A stretch of DNA of 64,000 nt from Magicicada septendecula (GCA_034769895.1 CM068372.1:434203958-434267957), one strand, 5' to 3'; positions 1 through 12,970 are shown, numbered from the stretch's first letter. Notes: generated by a model from the letters alone, not told the origin. Translations and numbers: made by a program.

Positions 1-1030
1 AAACCATGTGAGGTGATAAATAAACAGAGAGGGAGATGTGAAGTAACAAAAGCTCAGCTGGCGAGGGTCGGCAGTAACAACGGAACCTAACTCGTGGCTG
101 ATGTCAACAGGTAGATTTGTAGTCATTAAGTATACTCTTCATGTGAGACATTGTTATAGTAAGACTATATGTAAGGAAGAAATTGAAGATTAACAAATAT
201 ATGTCCTAACCGATTATATGTATATGTACTTCATTATTAGACAACGGAAAGAGAAGTGATCTGAGCGTCAGAATGACAGGAGGAATGACCGACCTGGATG
301 AAAAGGAATAACGGTAGTAGGCGCGAATGCAATCTACTAATTAATTCATTCAAAGTTGTCGAGGTGAAATTTTTGAACTTGTAATAAATTTAGATAACTA
401 TAAAATGTCTGATTTTATGTGTTGTATAAATTGTAAATTAATTAATAGATATGTTTGTTATACCATTGTAATGAAAATTAAAAGGTAAGATTTGAAGGAC
501 AAGTATAAGCAACAGAGTTGCGTGACAGAATTAAAATAACAGCAATAAATTGTTGGGAATAAATATTGTACTTAAGATTATATTCTAAGCGTAGAAAGAG
601 TGGTTACAAACTAAGTTAGTTTGAATTGTAGAATTATACACATTTGATTTAATCTGTAGTAAATAATTAAACGTGTATTTAACAAAATTAAGATTCAAAT
701 CACCAGATGGTAGGAATCACGATGAATATTTGTAATCCAAGTATATTATGTCTTAAAAATAATCGTGAATCATTTTGAAAGTAGTAATATAAATTTTAGT
801 AGTGTTCGTAAGTAACAAATTACAACAAGTGTTTATACTGTATATATAGGAAGTGATAGTGTGCAAGTAAAAGGTAACTTGTAGGCAAAACAATTACAAT
901 TTCTTTCTTTGATATATGTATAGATAAATCTATGAACGCACTAAAGCATATATTCATTCCACAACTATGGAAATATTCTTTGTAAATGGATTCGTATTTA
1001 GATTTGATAAGCAATAAATTAAACACTCAG
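1..1030. other. AT-rich sequence without a recognisable gene
   Basis: No protein family, RNA gene or long repeat was recognised. Short open frames are random-looking and low in complexity. The stretch reads as intergenic or intronic DNA. Confidence 0.5.
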
Positions 1031-1038
1031 GTGGGAAC

Positions 1039-1092
1039 GAAAAAAAAAACGGTTCGAGAGGACTACTGTCATTCGAACCGTTTTTTTTTTTC
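1039..1092. repeat. Hairpin: near-perfect inverted repeat with A/T-tract arms
   Basis: The left arm (about 1039-1057) is a G, a run of ten A and then CGGTTCGA. The right arm (about 1073-1092) is TCGAACCG followed by eleven T and a C. The arms are complementary over about 19 bp apart from one unit of the A/T run, around a 15-base loop. It could be the fused ends of a small foldback element. A terminator-like role would be a bacterial reading and is not expected here. Confidence 0.6.
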
Positions 1093-2950
1093 AGGCGGAA
1101 GGAAGATATAGGTCAACTATACTCGTTCCAATGGGAGATGGTCAACACACTTGGTGATTGTACGCAAGTAAGGGCGCAAATATGGCTCTGTCGTTTCGCA
1201 AGATCTGCACGACATATCCATATTAGGGACGCTATAATGTGATTATTATTTCGAGATTTTTTTTTGAAATTTTGAGTATTGCGAGAGAAGTACACCAGCA
1301 ATTAGAGCCCGTCAAAAGTGACACATGTTAGCTTTGTTCGAGGCTGGGCGACGAAAAGGAACAAACCTTTCCTTTCCGTTAAAACGACGTAAAAACCATT
1401 AACGAACAATGGACAGTACGGCACACGTTGCGACGAACTGGACCATGCGTGGGAACGCTTGACTCCACAATTAGAACAAAGGAAGGCTACCCTTACATCT
1501 GTCCAGTAACGAGAAAAATACATAGCCAACGGTAAGAGGTTTGTTCGAAACCATGTGTGCGACTTATAGTAAGACAATAGTTGGTGCACAGACAATGGGG
1601 CATGCGACTGAGTGACGCTTCTGTGGAGAACACAGATGTTATGCCACCCGTAGTTCATCGAAGGAAGTCGATAATGTCTCAACAATAAGGGAATTTGACA
1701 CGCTACACCAAAAGTAGCAGATGTGACTTCGGAAGCAAGGCCTTAACACGGATTCCAAGAACAGGGCAACGGACGAAAGACAGCAACTCGTCGAGTCCAC
1801 GTGGACTGCGTCAAACTCAAGTTAAGAAAGCCAACCAGCCAATGAGGAACGAGAATTCCAAAGGGAGCAACGGGAAGGGATGGTACTGACAGGAGCCGGC
1901 AACCAGAGAGCAAATCTCGAGTAAGAACATCCCTCTCCAAACGGCATTGGGTGGAGAATTCGCCAGAAATACAGACTGGAGACGAGAGGACACAGGGAGG
2001 TCCATGTAATAAGCCTATCAGAGATGATTTGGTGGGAAGTTGGAGCGATCATCAGAGTTACAAGAGTGGGAAGATCGAAAGGAATAAAAACTGTATACGC
2101 AAGGGGACGCGCTCTCAGTTTATTTCAATTTTTAGCTCAGTTTATTTCAAAACTTTACTCAGTTCATAAAAACTTTGCGCAGTATTTCAGTTATACCGGT
2201 ACTTCATTAATTTCAGTGAGTCAAAGTTTTCTTCCAGCACATTGTTATGTTCAGTACCTCAGTAACCCAGTAATTCGCAGTATTTCAGTAGAGACTATAA
2301 AGACTTTGCTCAGACTTAATGGAAGTGCGTGAATAAGACTTAGTACGCCAAAACGGAACGGTAGTGTTCGCGATGACGCGCGAATAACGAACTTTATAAA
2401 CTATATGTAATACACTGTCATAAAGGTGATAGTATTTAGCAGTGACATTCTTGAACCTTTACATAAAGTAGTGATACTACACTATTCCGTAATAGAGTCA
2501 AATAATAGCAGTGTGTATAATTGCCTAATGAACTTGAAAGCAATCTAGGCGCCGCAGGAGAGTAAACGCGCAAGATGAAAAACTATTAGGTGCGTAACGG
2601 TATCAAGCTGTGAATCGCGTCAATAGACTCACGCGAATACGCATAGTCGACAGATTCCAAGTGCTATGCCGCAACTTACATTGTGGTAATCTCAAAACTC
2701 ATAGCGAATGTCGCGGAGTGCGGATTAGTGTTCTCGAACGATGTACGTATAGAAATCGGAAGTGTCAATCACGAGTGCTATATGGATTAACATCAACCGT
2801 CAACGAAGGAACCCGCATGGATACACCATGGGAGCGATACATCTCGACAGAACGAGTAACGTACAAAATTAATCTCTTATTATAATTATTAATTTACCAA
2901 ATTACCACTGACCTGACACTTAGAACCAAACCCCCTGAGAATTTTCTAAA
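1093..2950. other. Unclassified, less AT-rich stretch; possible old repeat
   Basis: Base composition is closer to even than in the flanks. From about 2115 to 2340 a loose motif family recurs; CAGTATTTCAGT is exact at 2180-2191 and 2278-2289, with related CTCAGTTTATTTC words nearby. This resembles the leader or LTR of an old retroelement, but I found no primer site, terminal repeats or recognisable protein. The 127-codon minus frame at 1302-1685 matches nothing I know. Confidence 0.3.
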
Positions 2951-4570
2951 CAAGAGTCAGATAGAATACGAATCCATAGGTAGGGATCATTATGTTATAG
3001 AGTATTGCACATGTATTCTCGTTAGTATATATATATGTTTATTGTAACTATGTATGTGTTCTAATATGTCTGTTGCAGGAACATGATTTTAACTATGTAT
3101 ATGCTTAATATGTGTATTGTTAGTATATGAGTATTTCACGTATATAAATGTTTAATGTGTTTTGACGTAAAACTACTTAATGCAAATTATGAGCACACCA
3201 CATTGGTAGCTAGTAACGTCACTACGCACGAATAAGTGCCTATATTTGATTGTTCTTTTAATTATTTTAAACTTGTTCTTTCAATTATTTAAACGTGGTA
3301 TAGAATTTTATTATCTTTTGGAAGATTTGTAAGTGCTCTTATTATATGATTTATATTATGACATGAATAAGGATGAGATACGATATTTTAATAAACGTAT
3401 TTTAGAATGGATTCGTTCGTGTTCTATTGATTTGTGTAAGACCTGACTCACAAGTTAACTTCTCACTAAATGGAATCTATAACTCATGATTCAATTCAAT
3501 ATAATTTATCAATTACATTGCTTACAAATATACTCAGACTAGAAGCTTTTTTGGCAGTTAAAGTCAGAATCAATTTCAGGTTTAACAACTTTCATTGTGG
3601 TTTATAAATTAACAATAATTTAGCTCATGCAATTAACTAAAAAAATACATTTAATTACATTGTTTATGGCATCCAATTGAGGGGCTATATGAAACTGTGA
3701 GATACGATAAAGTTCGTACCGACATCACCTTTATAAACACAAACTAAATTTCTAATTAGATGAAAATAATCTATGCAATAAAAGCAGCATAGACAATTAA
3801 CATTGTATATGACCTCCCAAACTTGGGGTTAGTTACACTTTAATTACGACCTAATTAAAAAGATAATAAATTAATTTATGCAATAAATTTGCATAATTAA
3901 ATAATATTGTAACTTCAAGGTTTATAATTATTCTTAAAATATAAAACATAGTTTGATAATATAAAAATCCTATAGTACATAACAACTCTGAACAGGAATA
4001 AGATTTTTTGGTAATACACAACCACTGATAATAATAATAATTTATGATTGTACCATAATTGAATAATGCGTACAATATTAATGTAAAACATAAAATACAA
4101 CATCTGTTGCTATTCTCACCAAACCAGTGCACTTCTTAACCGATAACTTTCCATTTCCAGTCAAGTTAGCTGTATTAGCAGTTATCTTAACATCAACTTT
4201 GTTTATTTATCTAATACTTTTATTAAGAATATAGCTTGTTTTTTTTTAATCACACAATGTTTTTAGTTTGTGACTATATTTTGGTTTACTGGCACTTACA
4301 CTAACACTCACAGTCCTATCTGTGTATTTAGTGACTATTATTACACCATTATCTCTGTATTTCATTACAGATTGTCTTTATCACAGTTGATTCTTAATAA
4401 TATAATTAGTTATTTTTTACCAGTTTAACTTACATTTTTGTTTTTATCCTACCTTGTATTGTACTCATTGTGGTCATTTGTTATTTTAAGTTTAATGACT
4501 ATGTGGATTAGTTTATTCAGGGTGTTTTATGTTGGTTTTAAATTGTAATTTGGGGTTTTCCATTTCGTCG
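2951..4570. other. AT-rich sequence without a recognisable gene
   Basis: No coding family recognised. The right edge adjoins the C-rich tract of the Gypsy relic at 4583, so the last few hundred bases probably belong to its 3' LTR. I could not align them to the sequence beyond 7051 that should be the other LTR. Confidence 0.4.
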
Positions 4571-5229
4571 CGTTACATAATACCCCCCCCCCCCCACCAA
4601 AACATGTTTATTTTGTGTAAACAGGGTTTGGGTAAAATAAACTGTTAGACCAAACAGAAAACCTTCATTTAATTTCATTCACAGTACTTCTTAATTTCTT
4701 ATTATTGCTCCATCGTCTTGTATTGCTGGAATTGGACAGATTTAGGTAGATAAATTGTCTTCAATTATTTCTTGCTCTATTATATTCTGGATTTCCTTTC
4801 TTACTGCTGGTTTCAGGGAGTGAAGTGTGGGATATTATTTTCTATTAAATTGATCAGTTTATGATATGACAATTCATAAATAAAATCTTCGCTTCTCCGG
4901 GCAAATCAGAAAATACTTTTTATATTTATTCTATATTGTTACCAACTGATTTTTTGTTCTGGGGTTACTTCACTTGTACTGGTGGCCTTAATTAAATGAA
5001 TGTCTTGGAGTTTTTTTTTCATTCTTTATCTTCTATGTAGGTTGATTCCACGATTGGTGCTATAATTTCTTCCCTATCTTTATGTGGCACGGTGAATGCA
5101 TGTCGACTGTGAGTGGCACACTTGCGGCCTATTATCCTCACTCGACCATTTCCCCAATGCATGGTACAGTGTTCTTTGGCCACTGCCCATAACAATGACT
5201 GCTGACTGGAGCCTTAGCCTCTTACACTC

Positions 5230-5470
5230 TGTCATTTCTTTAAATGGTAACTCTTGCGTCACCACGAACACCATCGGAATCCGGTTGCTTTCTTAACAAT
5301 TCTCATTGCTCTATTTTGCCTACCAGTAACTCCCACTATCTTTATGTTATTTATTAGCAGTGTTGGTATACTCGTTGTATATTTCTTTTATTCTATTCAA
5401 CTCTACTTGTTCGATCAATGATACTTTTGCCCCGGTATTAATCATCTCACCCGTTAATATCCCTTATAAT
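5230..5470 (-). pseudogene. Retropepsin-like protease remnant of Gypsy relic C
   Basis: The minus strand contains an aspartic-protease-like active-site neighbourhood (INTGAKVSLI) and, closer to 5250, a stretch resembling the protease region of the Gypsy element at 60.3-60.7 kb. In the family this enzyme cuts the Gag-Pol polyprotein. It lies downstream of the Gag-like frame, as expected. It is a fossil fragment. Confidence 0.45.
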
Positions 5471-5477
5471 GCACTGG

Positions 5478-5478
<1 letters not shown>

Positions 5479-5513
<35 letters not shown>
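5479..5513. repeat. (TA)n microsatellite
   Basis: About 17 uninterrupted TA units, inside Gypsy relic C between its protease and Gag remnants. Confidence 0.95.
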
Positions 5514-5516
<3 letters not shown>

Positions 5517-5949
5517 TTTGTTATTTTATTTATTTCCAGAAGGCAATTCATCTTCTGTCAGTTCCTTCCCAATGTTTTTTTAAGTACTTACTCTCTTTAA
5601 TCATTATGATCTTCTTATGATCATTCTTAGCAGTCATATGCTCTTCCAATCCCTGTATTGATGGGCTATTGGTTATTTTCTCTGTAGCGCTTAGTTCCTT
5701 ATATTTTCATTTGTATTGTTTATTTTTTCCATAAATGTTTTTTAAATTTTCATTATTCCTTTCATATTTTTCGTTTATATTTTCTTTTTTGTTCATTAAT
5801 AGTTTCTTTTATGTCTTGGTTTTGTTTCTTTAAATCTTCATTTATGTTGGTTTTGTCTTAATTAATATTATTTTTTCTTTTTTAAATGGTTTGCTTGGTC
5901 GGTACCCAGAGAATCAGTCCCTTTCCTCGAGAGTGCATTCGTACTTAGT

Positions 5950-6944
5950 TTATCCGTGGTCCATTACTTCAGTTGCCCTTATTTCTCGGATTACTATTGT
6001 GTTCAGAATTATTTCTGTCCTTGCTAATTCTCTCGCTACTACTTTGTGTTCCGATTTTTCTGCTGCAAACTTTTCACTTGTTTCAAGGCGTACCGCAATC
6101 ACTTTATTATCTAGTTTACTAAACAAACATTTCGATGGTATATCAATTATTGATGATATAGCTGACATTTTATTATTTATTTCCCCTTCTGCTATATTTA
6201 ATTTAAATATAGATTTTCTTAAGTTTTTACTCCTTGTTTTATTGTGAGTCTCTTCTAAAATTTCCTTTAAGCTTCTCTTACAATTTTTAAAATTCATTAT
6301 TTCTCTATGGTTGGTAATTGGAAGATTAAGTATATTAACTAGTCCATTCCTTATCATCTCCAATTCTTCCCGTGTTTTTATTAATTCTTTTTGACGTATT
6401 TTTCCTATTTCCTTCGTATTCTTTTCCAGGTGCTTAATATTCTCTTTGTTTCTGTTATTTTTATTCTCAGATAACAATACACTTTTTTCTTCTTTATTTT
6501 CTATTTCCTTACTACTATCTTTTACTTTCTGATTTACTTGTTCTATCATTTGTTTATTATTTTCATTAGTTTGTCTAAATTGTTCATTCTGTTTCATTAA
6601 ATTTTCATTTATTTGTTTATTTTGTTCATGAATCTTTCTGAAATTTACATTCATTTCTTCTCTATTCCTATCAAATGTTTCCTCCATCCGTTTAAAATTT
6701 TCATTGGTATTTTTATTTTGTTCCTGCATTCGTTTAAAATTGTCGTTAGTTGTTTATTATCTTCTTTCATACTATTCATTATTTCCATTAAATTTTCCCA
6801 ATTTAGTCCTCCTCTGGCTTCCTCATTATCACCAGCCTGCTGTTCCATCTCACTGTCTATAACTGCCTCTGCCTCGTGTTCTCGTCTATCTTCTTCTGTC
6901 TCTGGGTCCTTCGTTCTCCTGTTTGAAGTAGCTCTTCGTTGCAT
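5950..6944 (-). pseudogene. Gag-like coiled-coil protein remnant of Gypsy relic C
   Basis: Two overlapping minus-strand frames (6651-6944 and 5950-6729) cover the Gag position just downstream of the primer site. The first is acidic and Arg/Glu-rich (RRTKDPETEEDRREHEAEA). The second is a long Asn/Gln/Glu/Lys-rich coiled coil with a roughly 11-residue recurrence (NENFKRMEETF, NVNFRKIHEQN, NEQFRQTNENN). In related elements this N-terminal part is presumed to oligomerise the particle protein. The same coiled-coil style is seen in the Gypsy elements at 50-51 kb and 62 kb. Broken. Confidence 0.5.
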
Positions 6945-7040
6945 TTCTAATCTTCTAGCAGTCGCCAGCTAAAATTAGGTCAGTTATTATTTTATTAGTC
7001 GCGTTTGAGTTAGTATTTTTTCCTAATTTCAGCCTCGCTT

Positions 7041-7051
7041 GTTGGGCGCCA
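7041..7051 (-). other. Primer-binding-like site of Gypsy relic C (tRNA-Lys type)
   Basis: The minus strand reads TGGCGCCCAAC, identical to the first 11 bases of the tRNA-Lys(1,2)-type primer site of known retroelements; similarity fades after that. It sits next to TGTTACACA on the minus strand, consistent with the end of a 5' LTR. Confidence 0.55.
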
Positions 7052-7830
7052 TTGTGTAACAATACGTTTCAATTCCTCCCTTGTTTTTTTTTTTTGGTTC
7101 TGTTTAATTTACGTTAATTATGTTGTTTTGAGTTTGTTGTGAAAAAATTATTAATTAAAAAAATAATTATTATCTGCTTTCGTTGGTTTTGATAAAAAAA
7201 TTCATAAAAGGAAAGTTTTGTTGATGTTTGATTTCGATTACGGTATCGAAATGTCTATTTGGAGGTTATTTCCAAATTTCGTATTGGTGACGAAGTTCAA
7301 CTCGCGAAAACCGTTTTATTCTTCTATTATTTAATGAAAATCCCTCTATTTTACCCTATTCGGTAAATAAAACGCATTTAACGCCAATTATGAATAATGG
7401 TTAACATTTATTTATTCGAATTTTATTTAAAACTATCAGGTCGAAATTGACAATGTCCCGTATCGATTCTTCCTCTCCGGTCGATTTCTTCTTTACTTTT
7501 AGTTATAATTATATTGTCTTAGGTTCTTGAGACTGCTATTTAAAGTCCGAAATGGTTCACAAGAAGTACATTACATTACATTTATTAAAATACTTATTAT
7601 CTAATACAAACAAAATTAATTGTAACTAAGAAAAAATGCCATACAATTATCGTTCAGTTCAGTGTGATATTGCAATGCATTATGGTTTTATTCAGTGTTC
7701 AAGGTAACAAGATGGCGGCTTGTTGTCGACGCACAGCGTATGGAACAGCCTTGAATGAGCCAGCTGCACGCGCTGGGCTAGTCCAGAAACGTGTAGAACG
7801 GCAAATTCAAATTTTCAAGAGTCGTTAGTA
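7052..7830 (-). repeat. Candidate 5' LTR of Gypsy relic C
   Basis: The boundary next to the primer site is plausible; the outer limit is a guess. The minus strand carries a TATA-like TTTAAATAG near 7537-7545 followed by moderately GC-rich leader sequence. A stretch near 7765-7795 (GTGTAGAACG context) resembles the outer part of the possible solo LTR near 35.9 kb. No matching copy was found near 4.5 kb. Confidence 0.3.
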
Positions 7831-7984
7831 GTAGGAATACGCAAAGCGAAGAACGTTCATTGAGATTAACACAGATTAATGAAGATTTACTAAAACGAGA
7901 TAAAATAATAAATTAATTAACAGGACATATAAATGTTTACGACACAAAACGTGACGGCTTCCTGTTATACAAATGTGTATAAAA

Positions 7985-8970
7985 TGTGAACGCTCCGCTT
8001 TATGGCAGTAAGTTTGCTCTTCCGTGTGTTACACAGCTGCTGCCACACAACAGTAATGGTGGTTGTGGTACCTATTTGCGCGTCGTAAGGTCATATGGCA
8101 ATCACATCGACTTGAGCGTTGTCCGCAGCGTTTTTTTGCTGCAGCGTCAGCATCATCGTTTCCTTCAATACGTACATGACCCGGACACCAAACAAAAGTA
8201 AAAAATGAACCAACGTCTTCTAACGAATGGCATAACGCCATCATCTGATGTAGTAACGGATCCATTGTACTCGGATTGTCCAAGGCAATTAGAAAACTCA
8301 GTAAATACGTACAGATAACAAATTTCTTTTTACCTAGGTGTTCTCAGAAACGAAGAGCCTGCCTCACCGCATTTCGGTAGTGTACACATTTGCCACCTTG
8401 GGCAGTGTCCAGAAGTGGGAGGCTTCCTGGAAGACAAATGCAAATGCACTACCCCCTCCGCTCACCGCCTTCGACCCATCAGTGTACACAATGGTGTGTT
8501 CCTTGACGTATTCCTCCAGGACTGATCAAAACAGCAGTTTCAGTTCAGGTGGGTAGCACAATGTCTTGCTTCTACTGGCGACATACAGCAGACAATTTGG
8601 TTTGCAAAGCAGCCAAAGGGACACTTCGCACTGGACGTAAGCTTGGACCAATCGGAGCCTGGACGTTGTAACGCCTGGCTCTTTCTAGCGCACGAATTTG
8701 TGACCTTAAAACGACGGTCGTATACTCTATCATGTCTGTTGTACGCCATCAACACTTGGTTTATGTGTCTCGGTAGTGCTAATATTTTTGCCACGTAGTC
8801 TACCTCAGCAACAGCAGTTGACGTCGAAGATCTTAGGACGTCTTTCCTGCTTCACAATACAGTATATTTCTGCAGGGTTAGTGCGGAACGTTGTATTTCG
8901 AATAAAACTCGTAATCCTCCATATAGACATTTACAATTTTATTCAAAATTGGCCTGTGACGTCCCTAAAG
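7985..8970 (-). pseudogene. LINE fragment: RNase H domain and upstream linker (Jockey/I/R1-like)
   Basis: The minus strand from about 8520 to 8340 encodes VYTDGSKAVSGGGSAFAFVFQ-type sequence, the first RNase H strand with its catalytic Asp. 8283-8029 encodes FVWCPGHVRIEGNDDADAAAK, the classical last RNase H block of Jockey/R1/I-clade LINEs. 8794-8540 probably covers the link to the reverse transcriptase. RNase H would remove the RNA strand during target-primed reverse transcription. A TGA interrupts the domain near 8360, no endonuclease or RT core is visible, and the frame is split into pieces, so this is a decayed, 5'-truncated copy. Confidence 0.6.
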
Positions 8971-11100
8971 TAAAAAACCTTTATAATACACCCTAGACTT
9001 GGATCTGATATAAAATCCACTTCATGGAACACCCGGCTAGATTTTTATATTTTTTTAAATTTTTGATCCTTTTTGGACCTAAAGTTCTAAAAATTGTTAA
9101 TTTCGAAAACTGTACTCTAGATTCAGATTTTGTTTAAAATTATCTTATATTTGATACCCCAGGTGGATTTTTGCGATGATGGGCTGGGATGATGCTCATA
9201 ATTTTGGCCCCTCACATTTTTGTCTCCCGTCCCCTATTTTTTGAAGGAATGAATCTTAAAAACAATAGGGCTTTGTAGGTAAAACTGTTGACTGGCATGC
9301 AACGTTTTACAAAAATCCAACGAACCATTCAAAAACTGTAGTGTGACAATAAATAGACAGACAAACATATTCCAAACAGTCAAGTTAAAACAGAAAACTT
9401 GCTTTTCTTGTTCAATAAATATAATTGTTTACAATAGTAGAAGTAGTACCATCTGCATCTTTAGAAGTAGAACGTTGGAATGAAAATTGATTAATTTTTT
9501 TCTGTTACCTTTAAATGGCGAAAAGTAAGTAATTGAAAAGTTAAACTGTACAATTTTGAGGAAAAATATTCACTTGTAAGGCATAATGGAATTATATAAA
9601 TGACTACATTAAATTATATTAACGAAACCCAAGTGATGTATATAAAAGCAGCTACTGTATTTTCTAAGCAAATGCAAAATAATATTAAAATATTCGAAAA
9701 TTACTTTTATTTTCCTAAATAAATAATTTGAATAATATAAAGTAGGACAACCTTACAAATTTTGATTCGTACAATCTTGATCGTTATACTGAAACAATAA
9801 ACTCTGTCTATAAAAAAAGTATGTTTTTAGTATTTCTTTTTTGCTTGTTGAAAAGCCTCGTTCACTGGCCAGATTTCTGTACGTTATCTGTCTAATTATC
9901 CTCTACTGTATATCGCTTGCAATTTTACTTGTTTCTTTAACGTTTTACACGAATGAGTAATTATGTATAGTGTTTTTGTGATTTAAGTGATTAGTTTGAC
10001 TAAGTTATGGTGTAAAGATCACGACTGTCCTAGAGTTTGCCTAATTTTTTACTCAGTTATAATTCAGTAAACATGCTAAACAATAGTCAGGAAATCTCTC
10101 CTATAAATCGGCGAAAATTTAATCAATATAAAATAGGTAGGCTATTCCATAATTTCAAATAGCTTTATTCTATAAATCTGAGAAGTGCTTCTACGCTATT
10201 GAATCTGTTTATAAAATACCTATTTTAAGGATCGAATTTTGCAAATACTTTTCGTTTGTACTTCCACGTTTCAAAAACATGTAACAAAAACAATATTGAT
10301 ATTATCTTGAATAATTATAGCTCACATATACATCACATTTTTGTGACTATATTAGGACAATTATAATTTACAGAAATAATCAAAGACTGGAATTACAGGA
10401 GAAATTTGCAATTTGTAGGACGCTTGTAACGGTATGTGCTGGCACAGCAGTAGGTACCCGCCAATAGAGGTAAAAAATAAATTTGGTTTCTTGACTGCAT
10501 ATGACAGCTGGGTTGTGTGGAATATGAAAAATCAGTTGAAATACTTTGATATTATATAAAAGGGTATTATTACGGAAAGGGTGTATTTTCGTCTTCCAAT
10601 TCAGCACGATTTTAAACGAAACATTTTGTACGCGGACAAGACATCTGCAGGCGATTAAATTTTAACGACCAGTTTTCGTCACAACAGACAGATTCTATTC
10701 CTATAATCAATCATACGTAAACCTTTAGATTGTTATAATTGCTGATCGTTACATCTAGTTATTGTTTTTGTGTGGCCATCTGTCTTCCACTTTCTCCTCA
10801 ACAAGCACATACGGTGAAGGGAAAGACAAATATGTAAAATAAAGTTCATAGACTCTCGGTCGTATTGTGTCATTAGTATTATGGTATTATGGTTTAGTGC
10901 CTAAAATCTTAATGGTAACAATAATGTCTCCTTTCAGTAGTACAAAAGTAGTTTTGAAAAAAAAAATGGGTTGCCTAGGTAAGCCATTCAATTTACAAGG
11001 AAGATAATATGACCAGTACTACGTACACTTCAGCCGCCCATTATTACTACAGGATTTTATCCCGACACTGGTTTTCACAGCCTAATTCGGTCTGCGGGCA
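8971..11100. other. AT-rich sequence without a recognisable gene
   Basis: No protein, RNA or terminal-repeat signal recognised. About 9000-9250 is slightly richer in GC and may be the edge of a repeat (GGAACACCCGG context). Confidence 0.45.
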
Positions 11101-11104
11101 AAAA

Positions 11105-11190
11105 AAAACAAACATTTAATTTACTGGGCGCCCGGTTTTTGAACCTGGAACCCTTAGTTTTCAGCCAAACTTACATGCCCGCTGGAATGC
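11105..11190 (-). repeat. Possible tRNA-derived SINE fragment
   Basis: The minus strand contains GGTTCAAAAACC, close to the pol III B box (GGTTCGAATCC), inside a tRNA-like T-arm. A GGGCGCCCAG acceptor-like end lies 3' of it, and a GGCTGAAAACTAAG anticodon-arm-like stretch 5' of it. No convincing A box or full cloverleaf was found, so a functional tRNA gene is unlikely. Confidence 0.35.
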
Positions 11191-12890
11191 TGAATCCAAA
11201 ATCTCAATAACCACACAATTAATATCAAGATATTGTTTTCTTATTAGAGTCATATTTTGATTATAAAGGATTACTAAACACTAGCAGACTCCGGAAAATT
11301 CGAAACATGTCTTAAATAAGAAAATATCTTCATAGTATACAATAAAGTTATATTATTATAACTTACACGAACACATAAATTTTCATAAAGACATACATGT
11401 GTACATTCATACATTTACTATAGTTTCGTGCTACATAAACAAAATGTAGTAAACATACAGTAGTTTCTACCCCAATCATTTACTCATTCTCCCAGTGGTT
11501 TGACAGGTTAACAATTGATTCTTGTCTAGTTTACTGTACTATAGTCTCTAACCAGGTAAGTATAGACAAATAATAAATGATAAACATATATTTTAAATGA
11601 ATATACAAAATGTGTTTATAAGACCTAAGAAATGTATTTTTAACCTAAGATGTGTATTTATAAATAAAAATATATATGTTCAAACATTTATACGTATTTT
11701 GTAAGTTAAAAGTAACGTGCAAATGTCTGTGTGTTTTACATATGTAACATATATCATACCTGTACAATTTACTATGTACTTACACAGTATACAGTCAGAA
11801 AGGCTACAATAAAATTAGTACCTATTGTCACCTCGCTGAAACCGTATTACGATGAATATTCTCATGGTCAGGAGACAATTTGTTGAAACACTGAACGCGT
11901 TTGATCCCTCAAGTTGATTAGGCCTACGTGGTTTTGTAAAAGTCTTTCAGTTAGAGTATTTACTAAACACCGAGTTCGTTTCTATACATGGAAGATTCTT
12001 TAATTTTACCTTAAGATATTTACATAACTAACAACAATCATAAATAACAACAATAACTAATAAACATTGCGTACTTTTGTAGAGTATTTACTCAGCGCAG
12101 AGTCGTTTCTATACAAGCTGTAATGTACAAGTCGTTTGTTTTAACTCAGTAACAAGTCCAGAGCCTCCTTTTAAACATTCAATCCCAGCTACTTACTGTA
12201 GCTTAATCGAACAACAAGAACTTGATTCCAGAGAAGCGGCTTTAAATACAATAGGTCGGAAAAAGGAAAAGTAAACAAACCCGCATAATGCTTACAGAAA
12301 AAGATTTGTTTTAAAAATAGAAAATTTATGAGTTTTTAGAAACAAAAGCACATGTTTAACATTAAAATTTGTTAAGTGTTTTAGAAATATTAACATATAT
12401 GCAAATTCCTTCGTGTTCTTAAGAGCACATGTAGATATTTGAATTCCTCATTGCTTTCTGTCTTTATGAAAATGTCGTGTATTACAACATACCTATAATG
12501 CTCTGATTTTATCTTTCTATTAGACAAAAATAACGATTTTTGTTGTTTTTGAATACAATTGTTGGCAGTTACACGTTTTTTAATTTCGTTTTTTTGTATC
12601 GTTACTCCAATATACATTTTATTTTGTCTTGAAGTGCGTTTCCTTATTTTTGCCATTGTAGTCTTGTTTGTAGTTATTTGAAATGCATAATTAATTTACC
12701 TTGATACAATTTTTTATTTTTCTATTTACGTTTTTGAACGTTTATTGCATTAGCACTACTAAACATTAAAACAATAACTACATCTAAATTAGGGACAAAA
12801 ATTGTTTGATTTAGGTGTGTAAAATTGTTATGACTTTTGCAAAAATGCATTTTTTTATAACTGCTAGTAATAGAACATTTTGTGAGGTCG
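11191..12890. other. AT-rich sequence without a recognisable gene
   Basis: Only low-complexity frames are present. No repeat ends, coding family or RNA gene recognised. Confidence 0.5.
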
Positions 12891-12899
12891 AATCGTTAT

Positions 12900-12970
12900 C
12901 TAGATACAGTTTTATTGCACTTGAGTGACGTTTCAATAAAGTGTATCTTCATCATCAGAACCTGTAAAGA
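12900..12970 (-). repeat. Possible Penelope-like terminal motif (hammerhead-like core)
   Basis: The minus strand reads CTGATGATGAAG, then about a dozen bases, then TTGAAACGTCAC. The pairing of CTGATGA with GAAAC resembles the hammerhead ribozyme core that Penelope-like elements are known to carry in their terminal repeats, and the plus-strand GACGTTTC...TTCATCATCAG is a familiar repeat signature. I could not draw convincing stems I and III and saw no coding part, so this is at best a fragment. Confidence 0.25.

Larger units (their letters stand above)
4571..7051 (-). mobile_element. Old Ty3/Gypsy-type LTR element relic (element C), Gag and protease remnants only
   Basis: Read on the minus strand, a primer-binding-like site (7041-7051) is followed by Gag-like coding (5950-6944), a retropepsin-like remnant (about 5230-5470) and a polypurine tract (C run at 4583-4595 on the plus strand) just before a TGTAACG LTR start at 4577. 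This order matches the larger Gypsy element at 53-64 kb. No reverse transcriptase or integrase was seen, so it is a large-deletion derivative or a non-autonomous relative. It is broken in several places and looks old. A TA microsatellite sits inside it. Confidence 0.6.

Noticed and set aside
1039-1092. Rho-independent terminator
   Set aside because: The stem plus T-run looks like one, but every other feature is eukaryotic, so that mechanism does not apply.
1302-1685. 127-codon minus frame
   Set aside because: No recognisable motif; the opposite strand has an equally weak hint (DELDHAWERLTPQLEQ) that I could not assign to any family.
11105-11190. A tRNA gene
   Set aside because: B box and acceptor-like end are present but no A box or full cloverleaf can be drawn; kept only as a possible SINE fragment.
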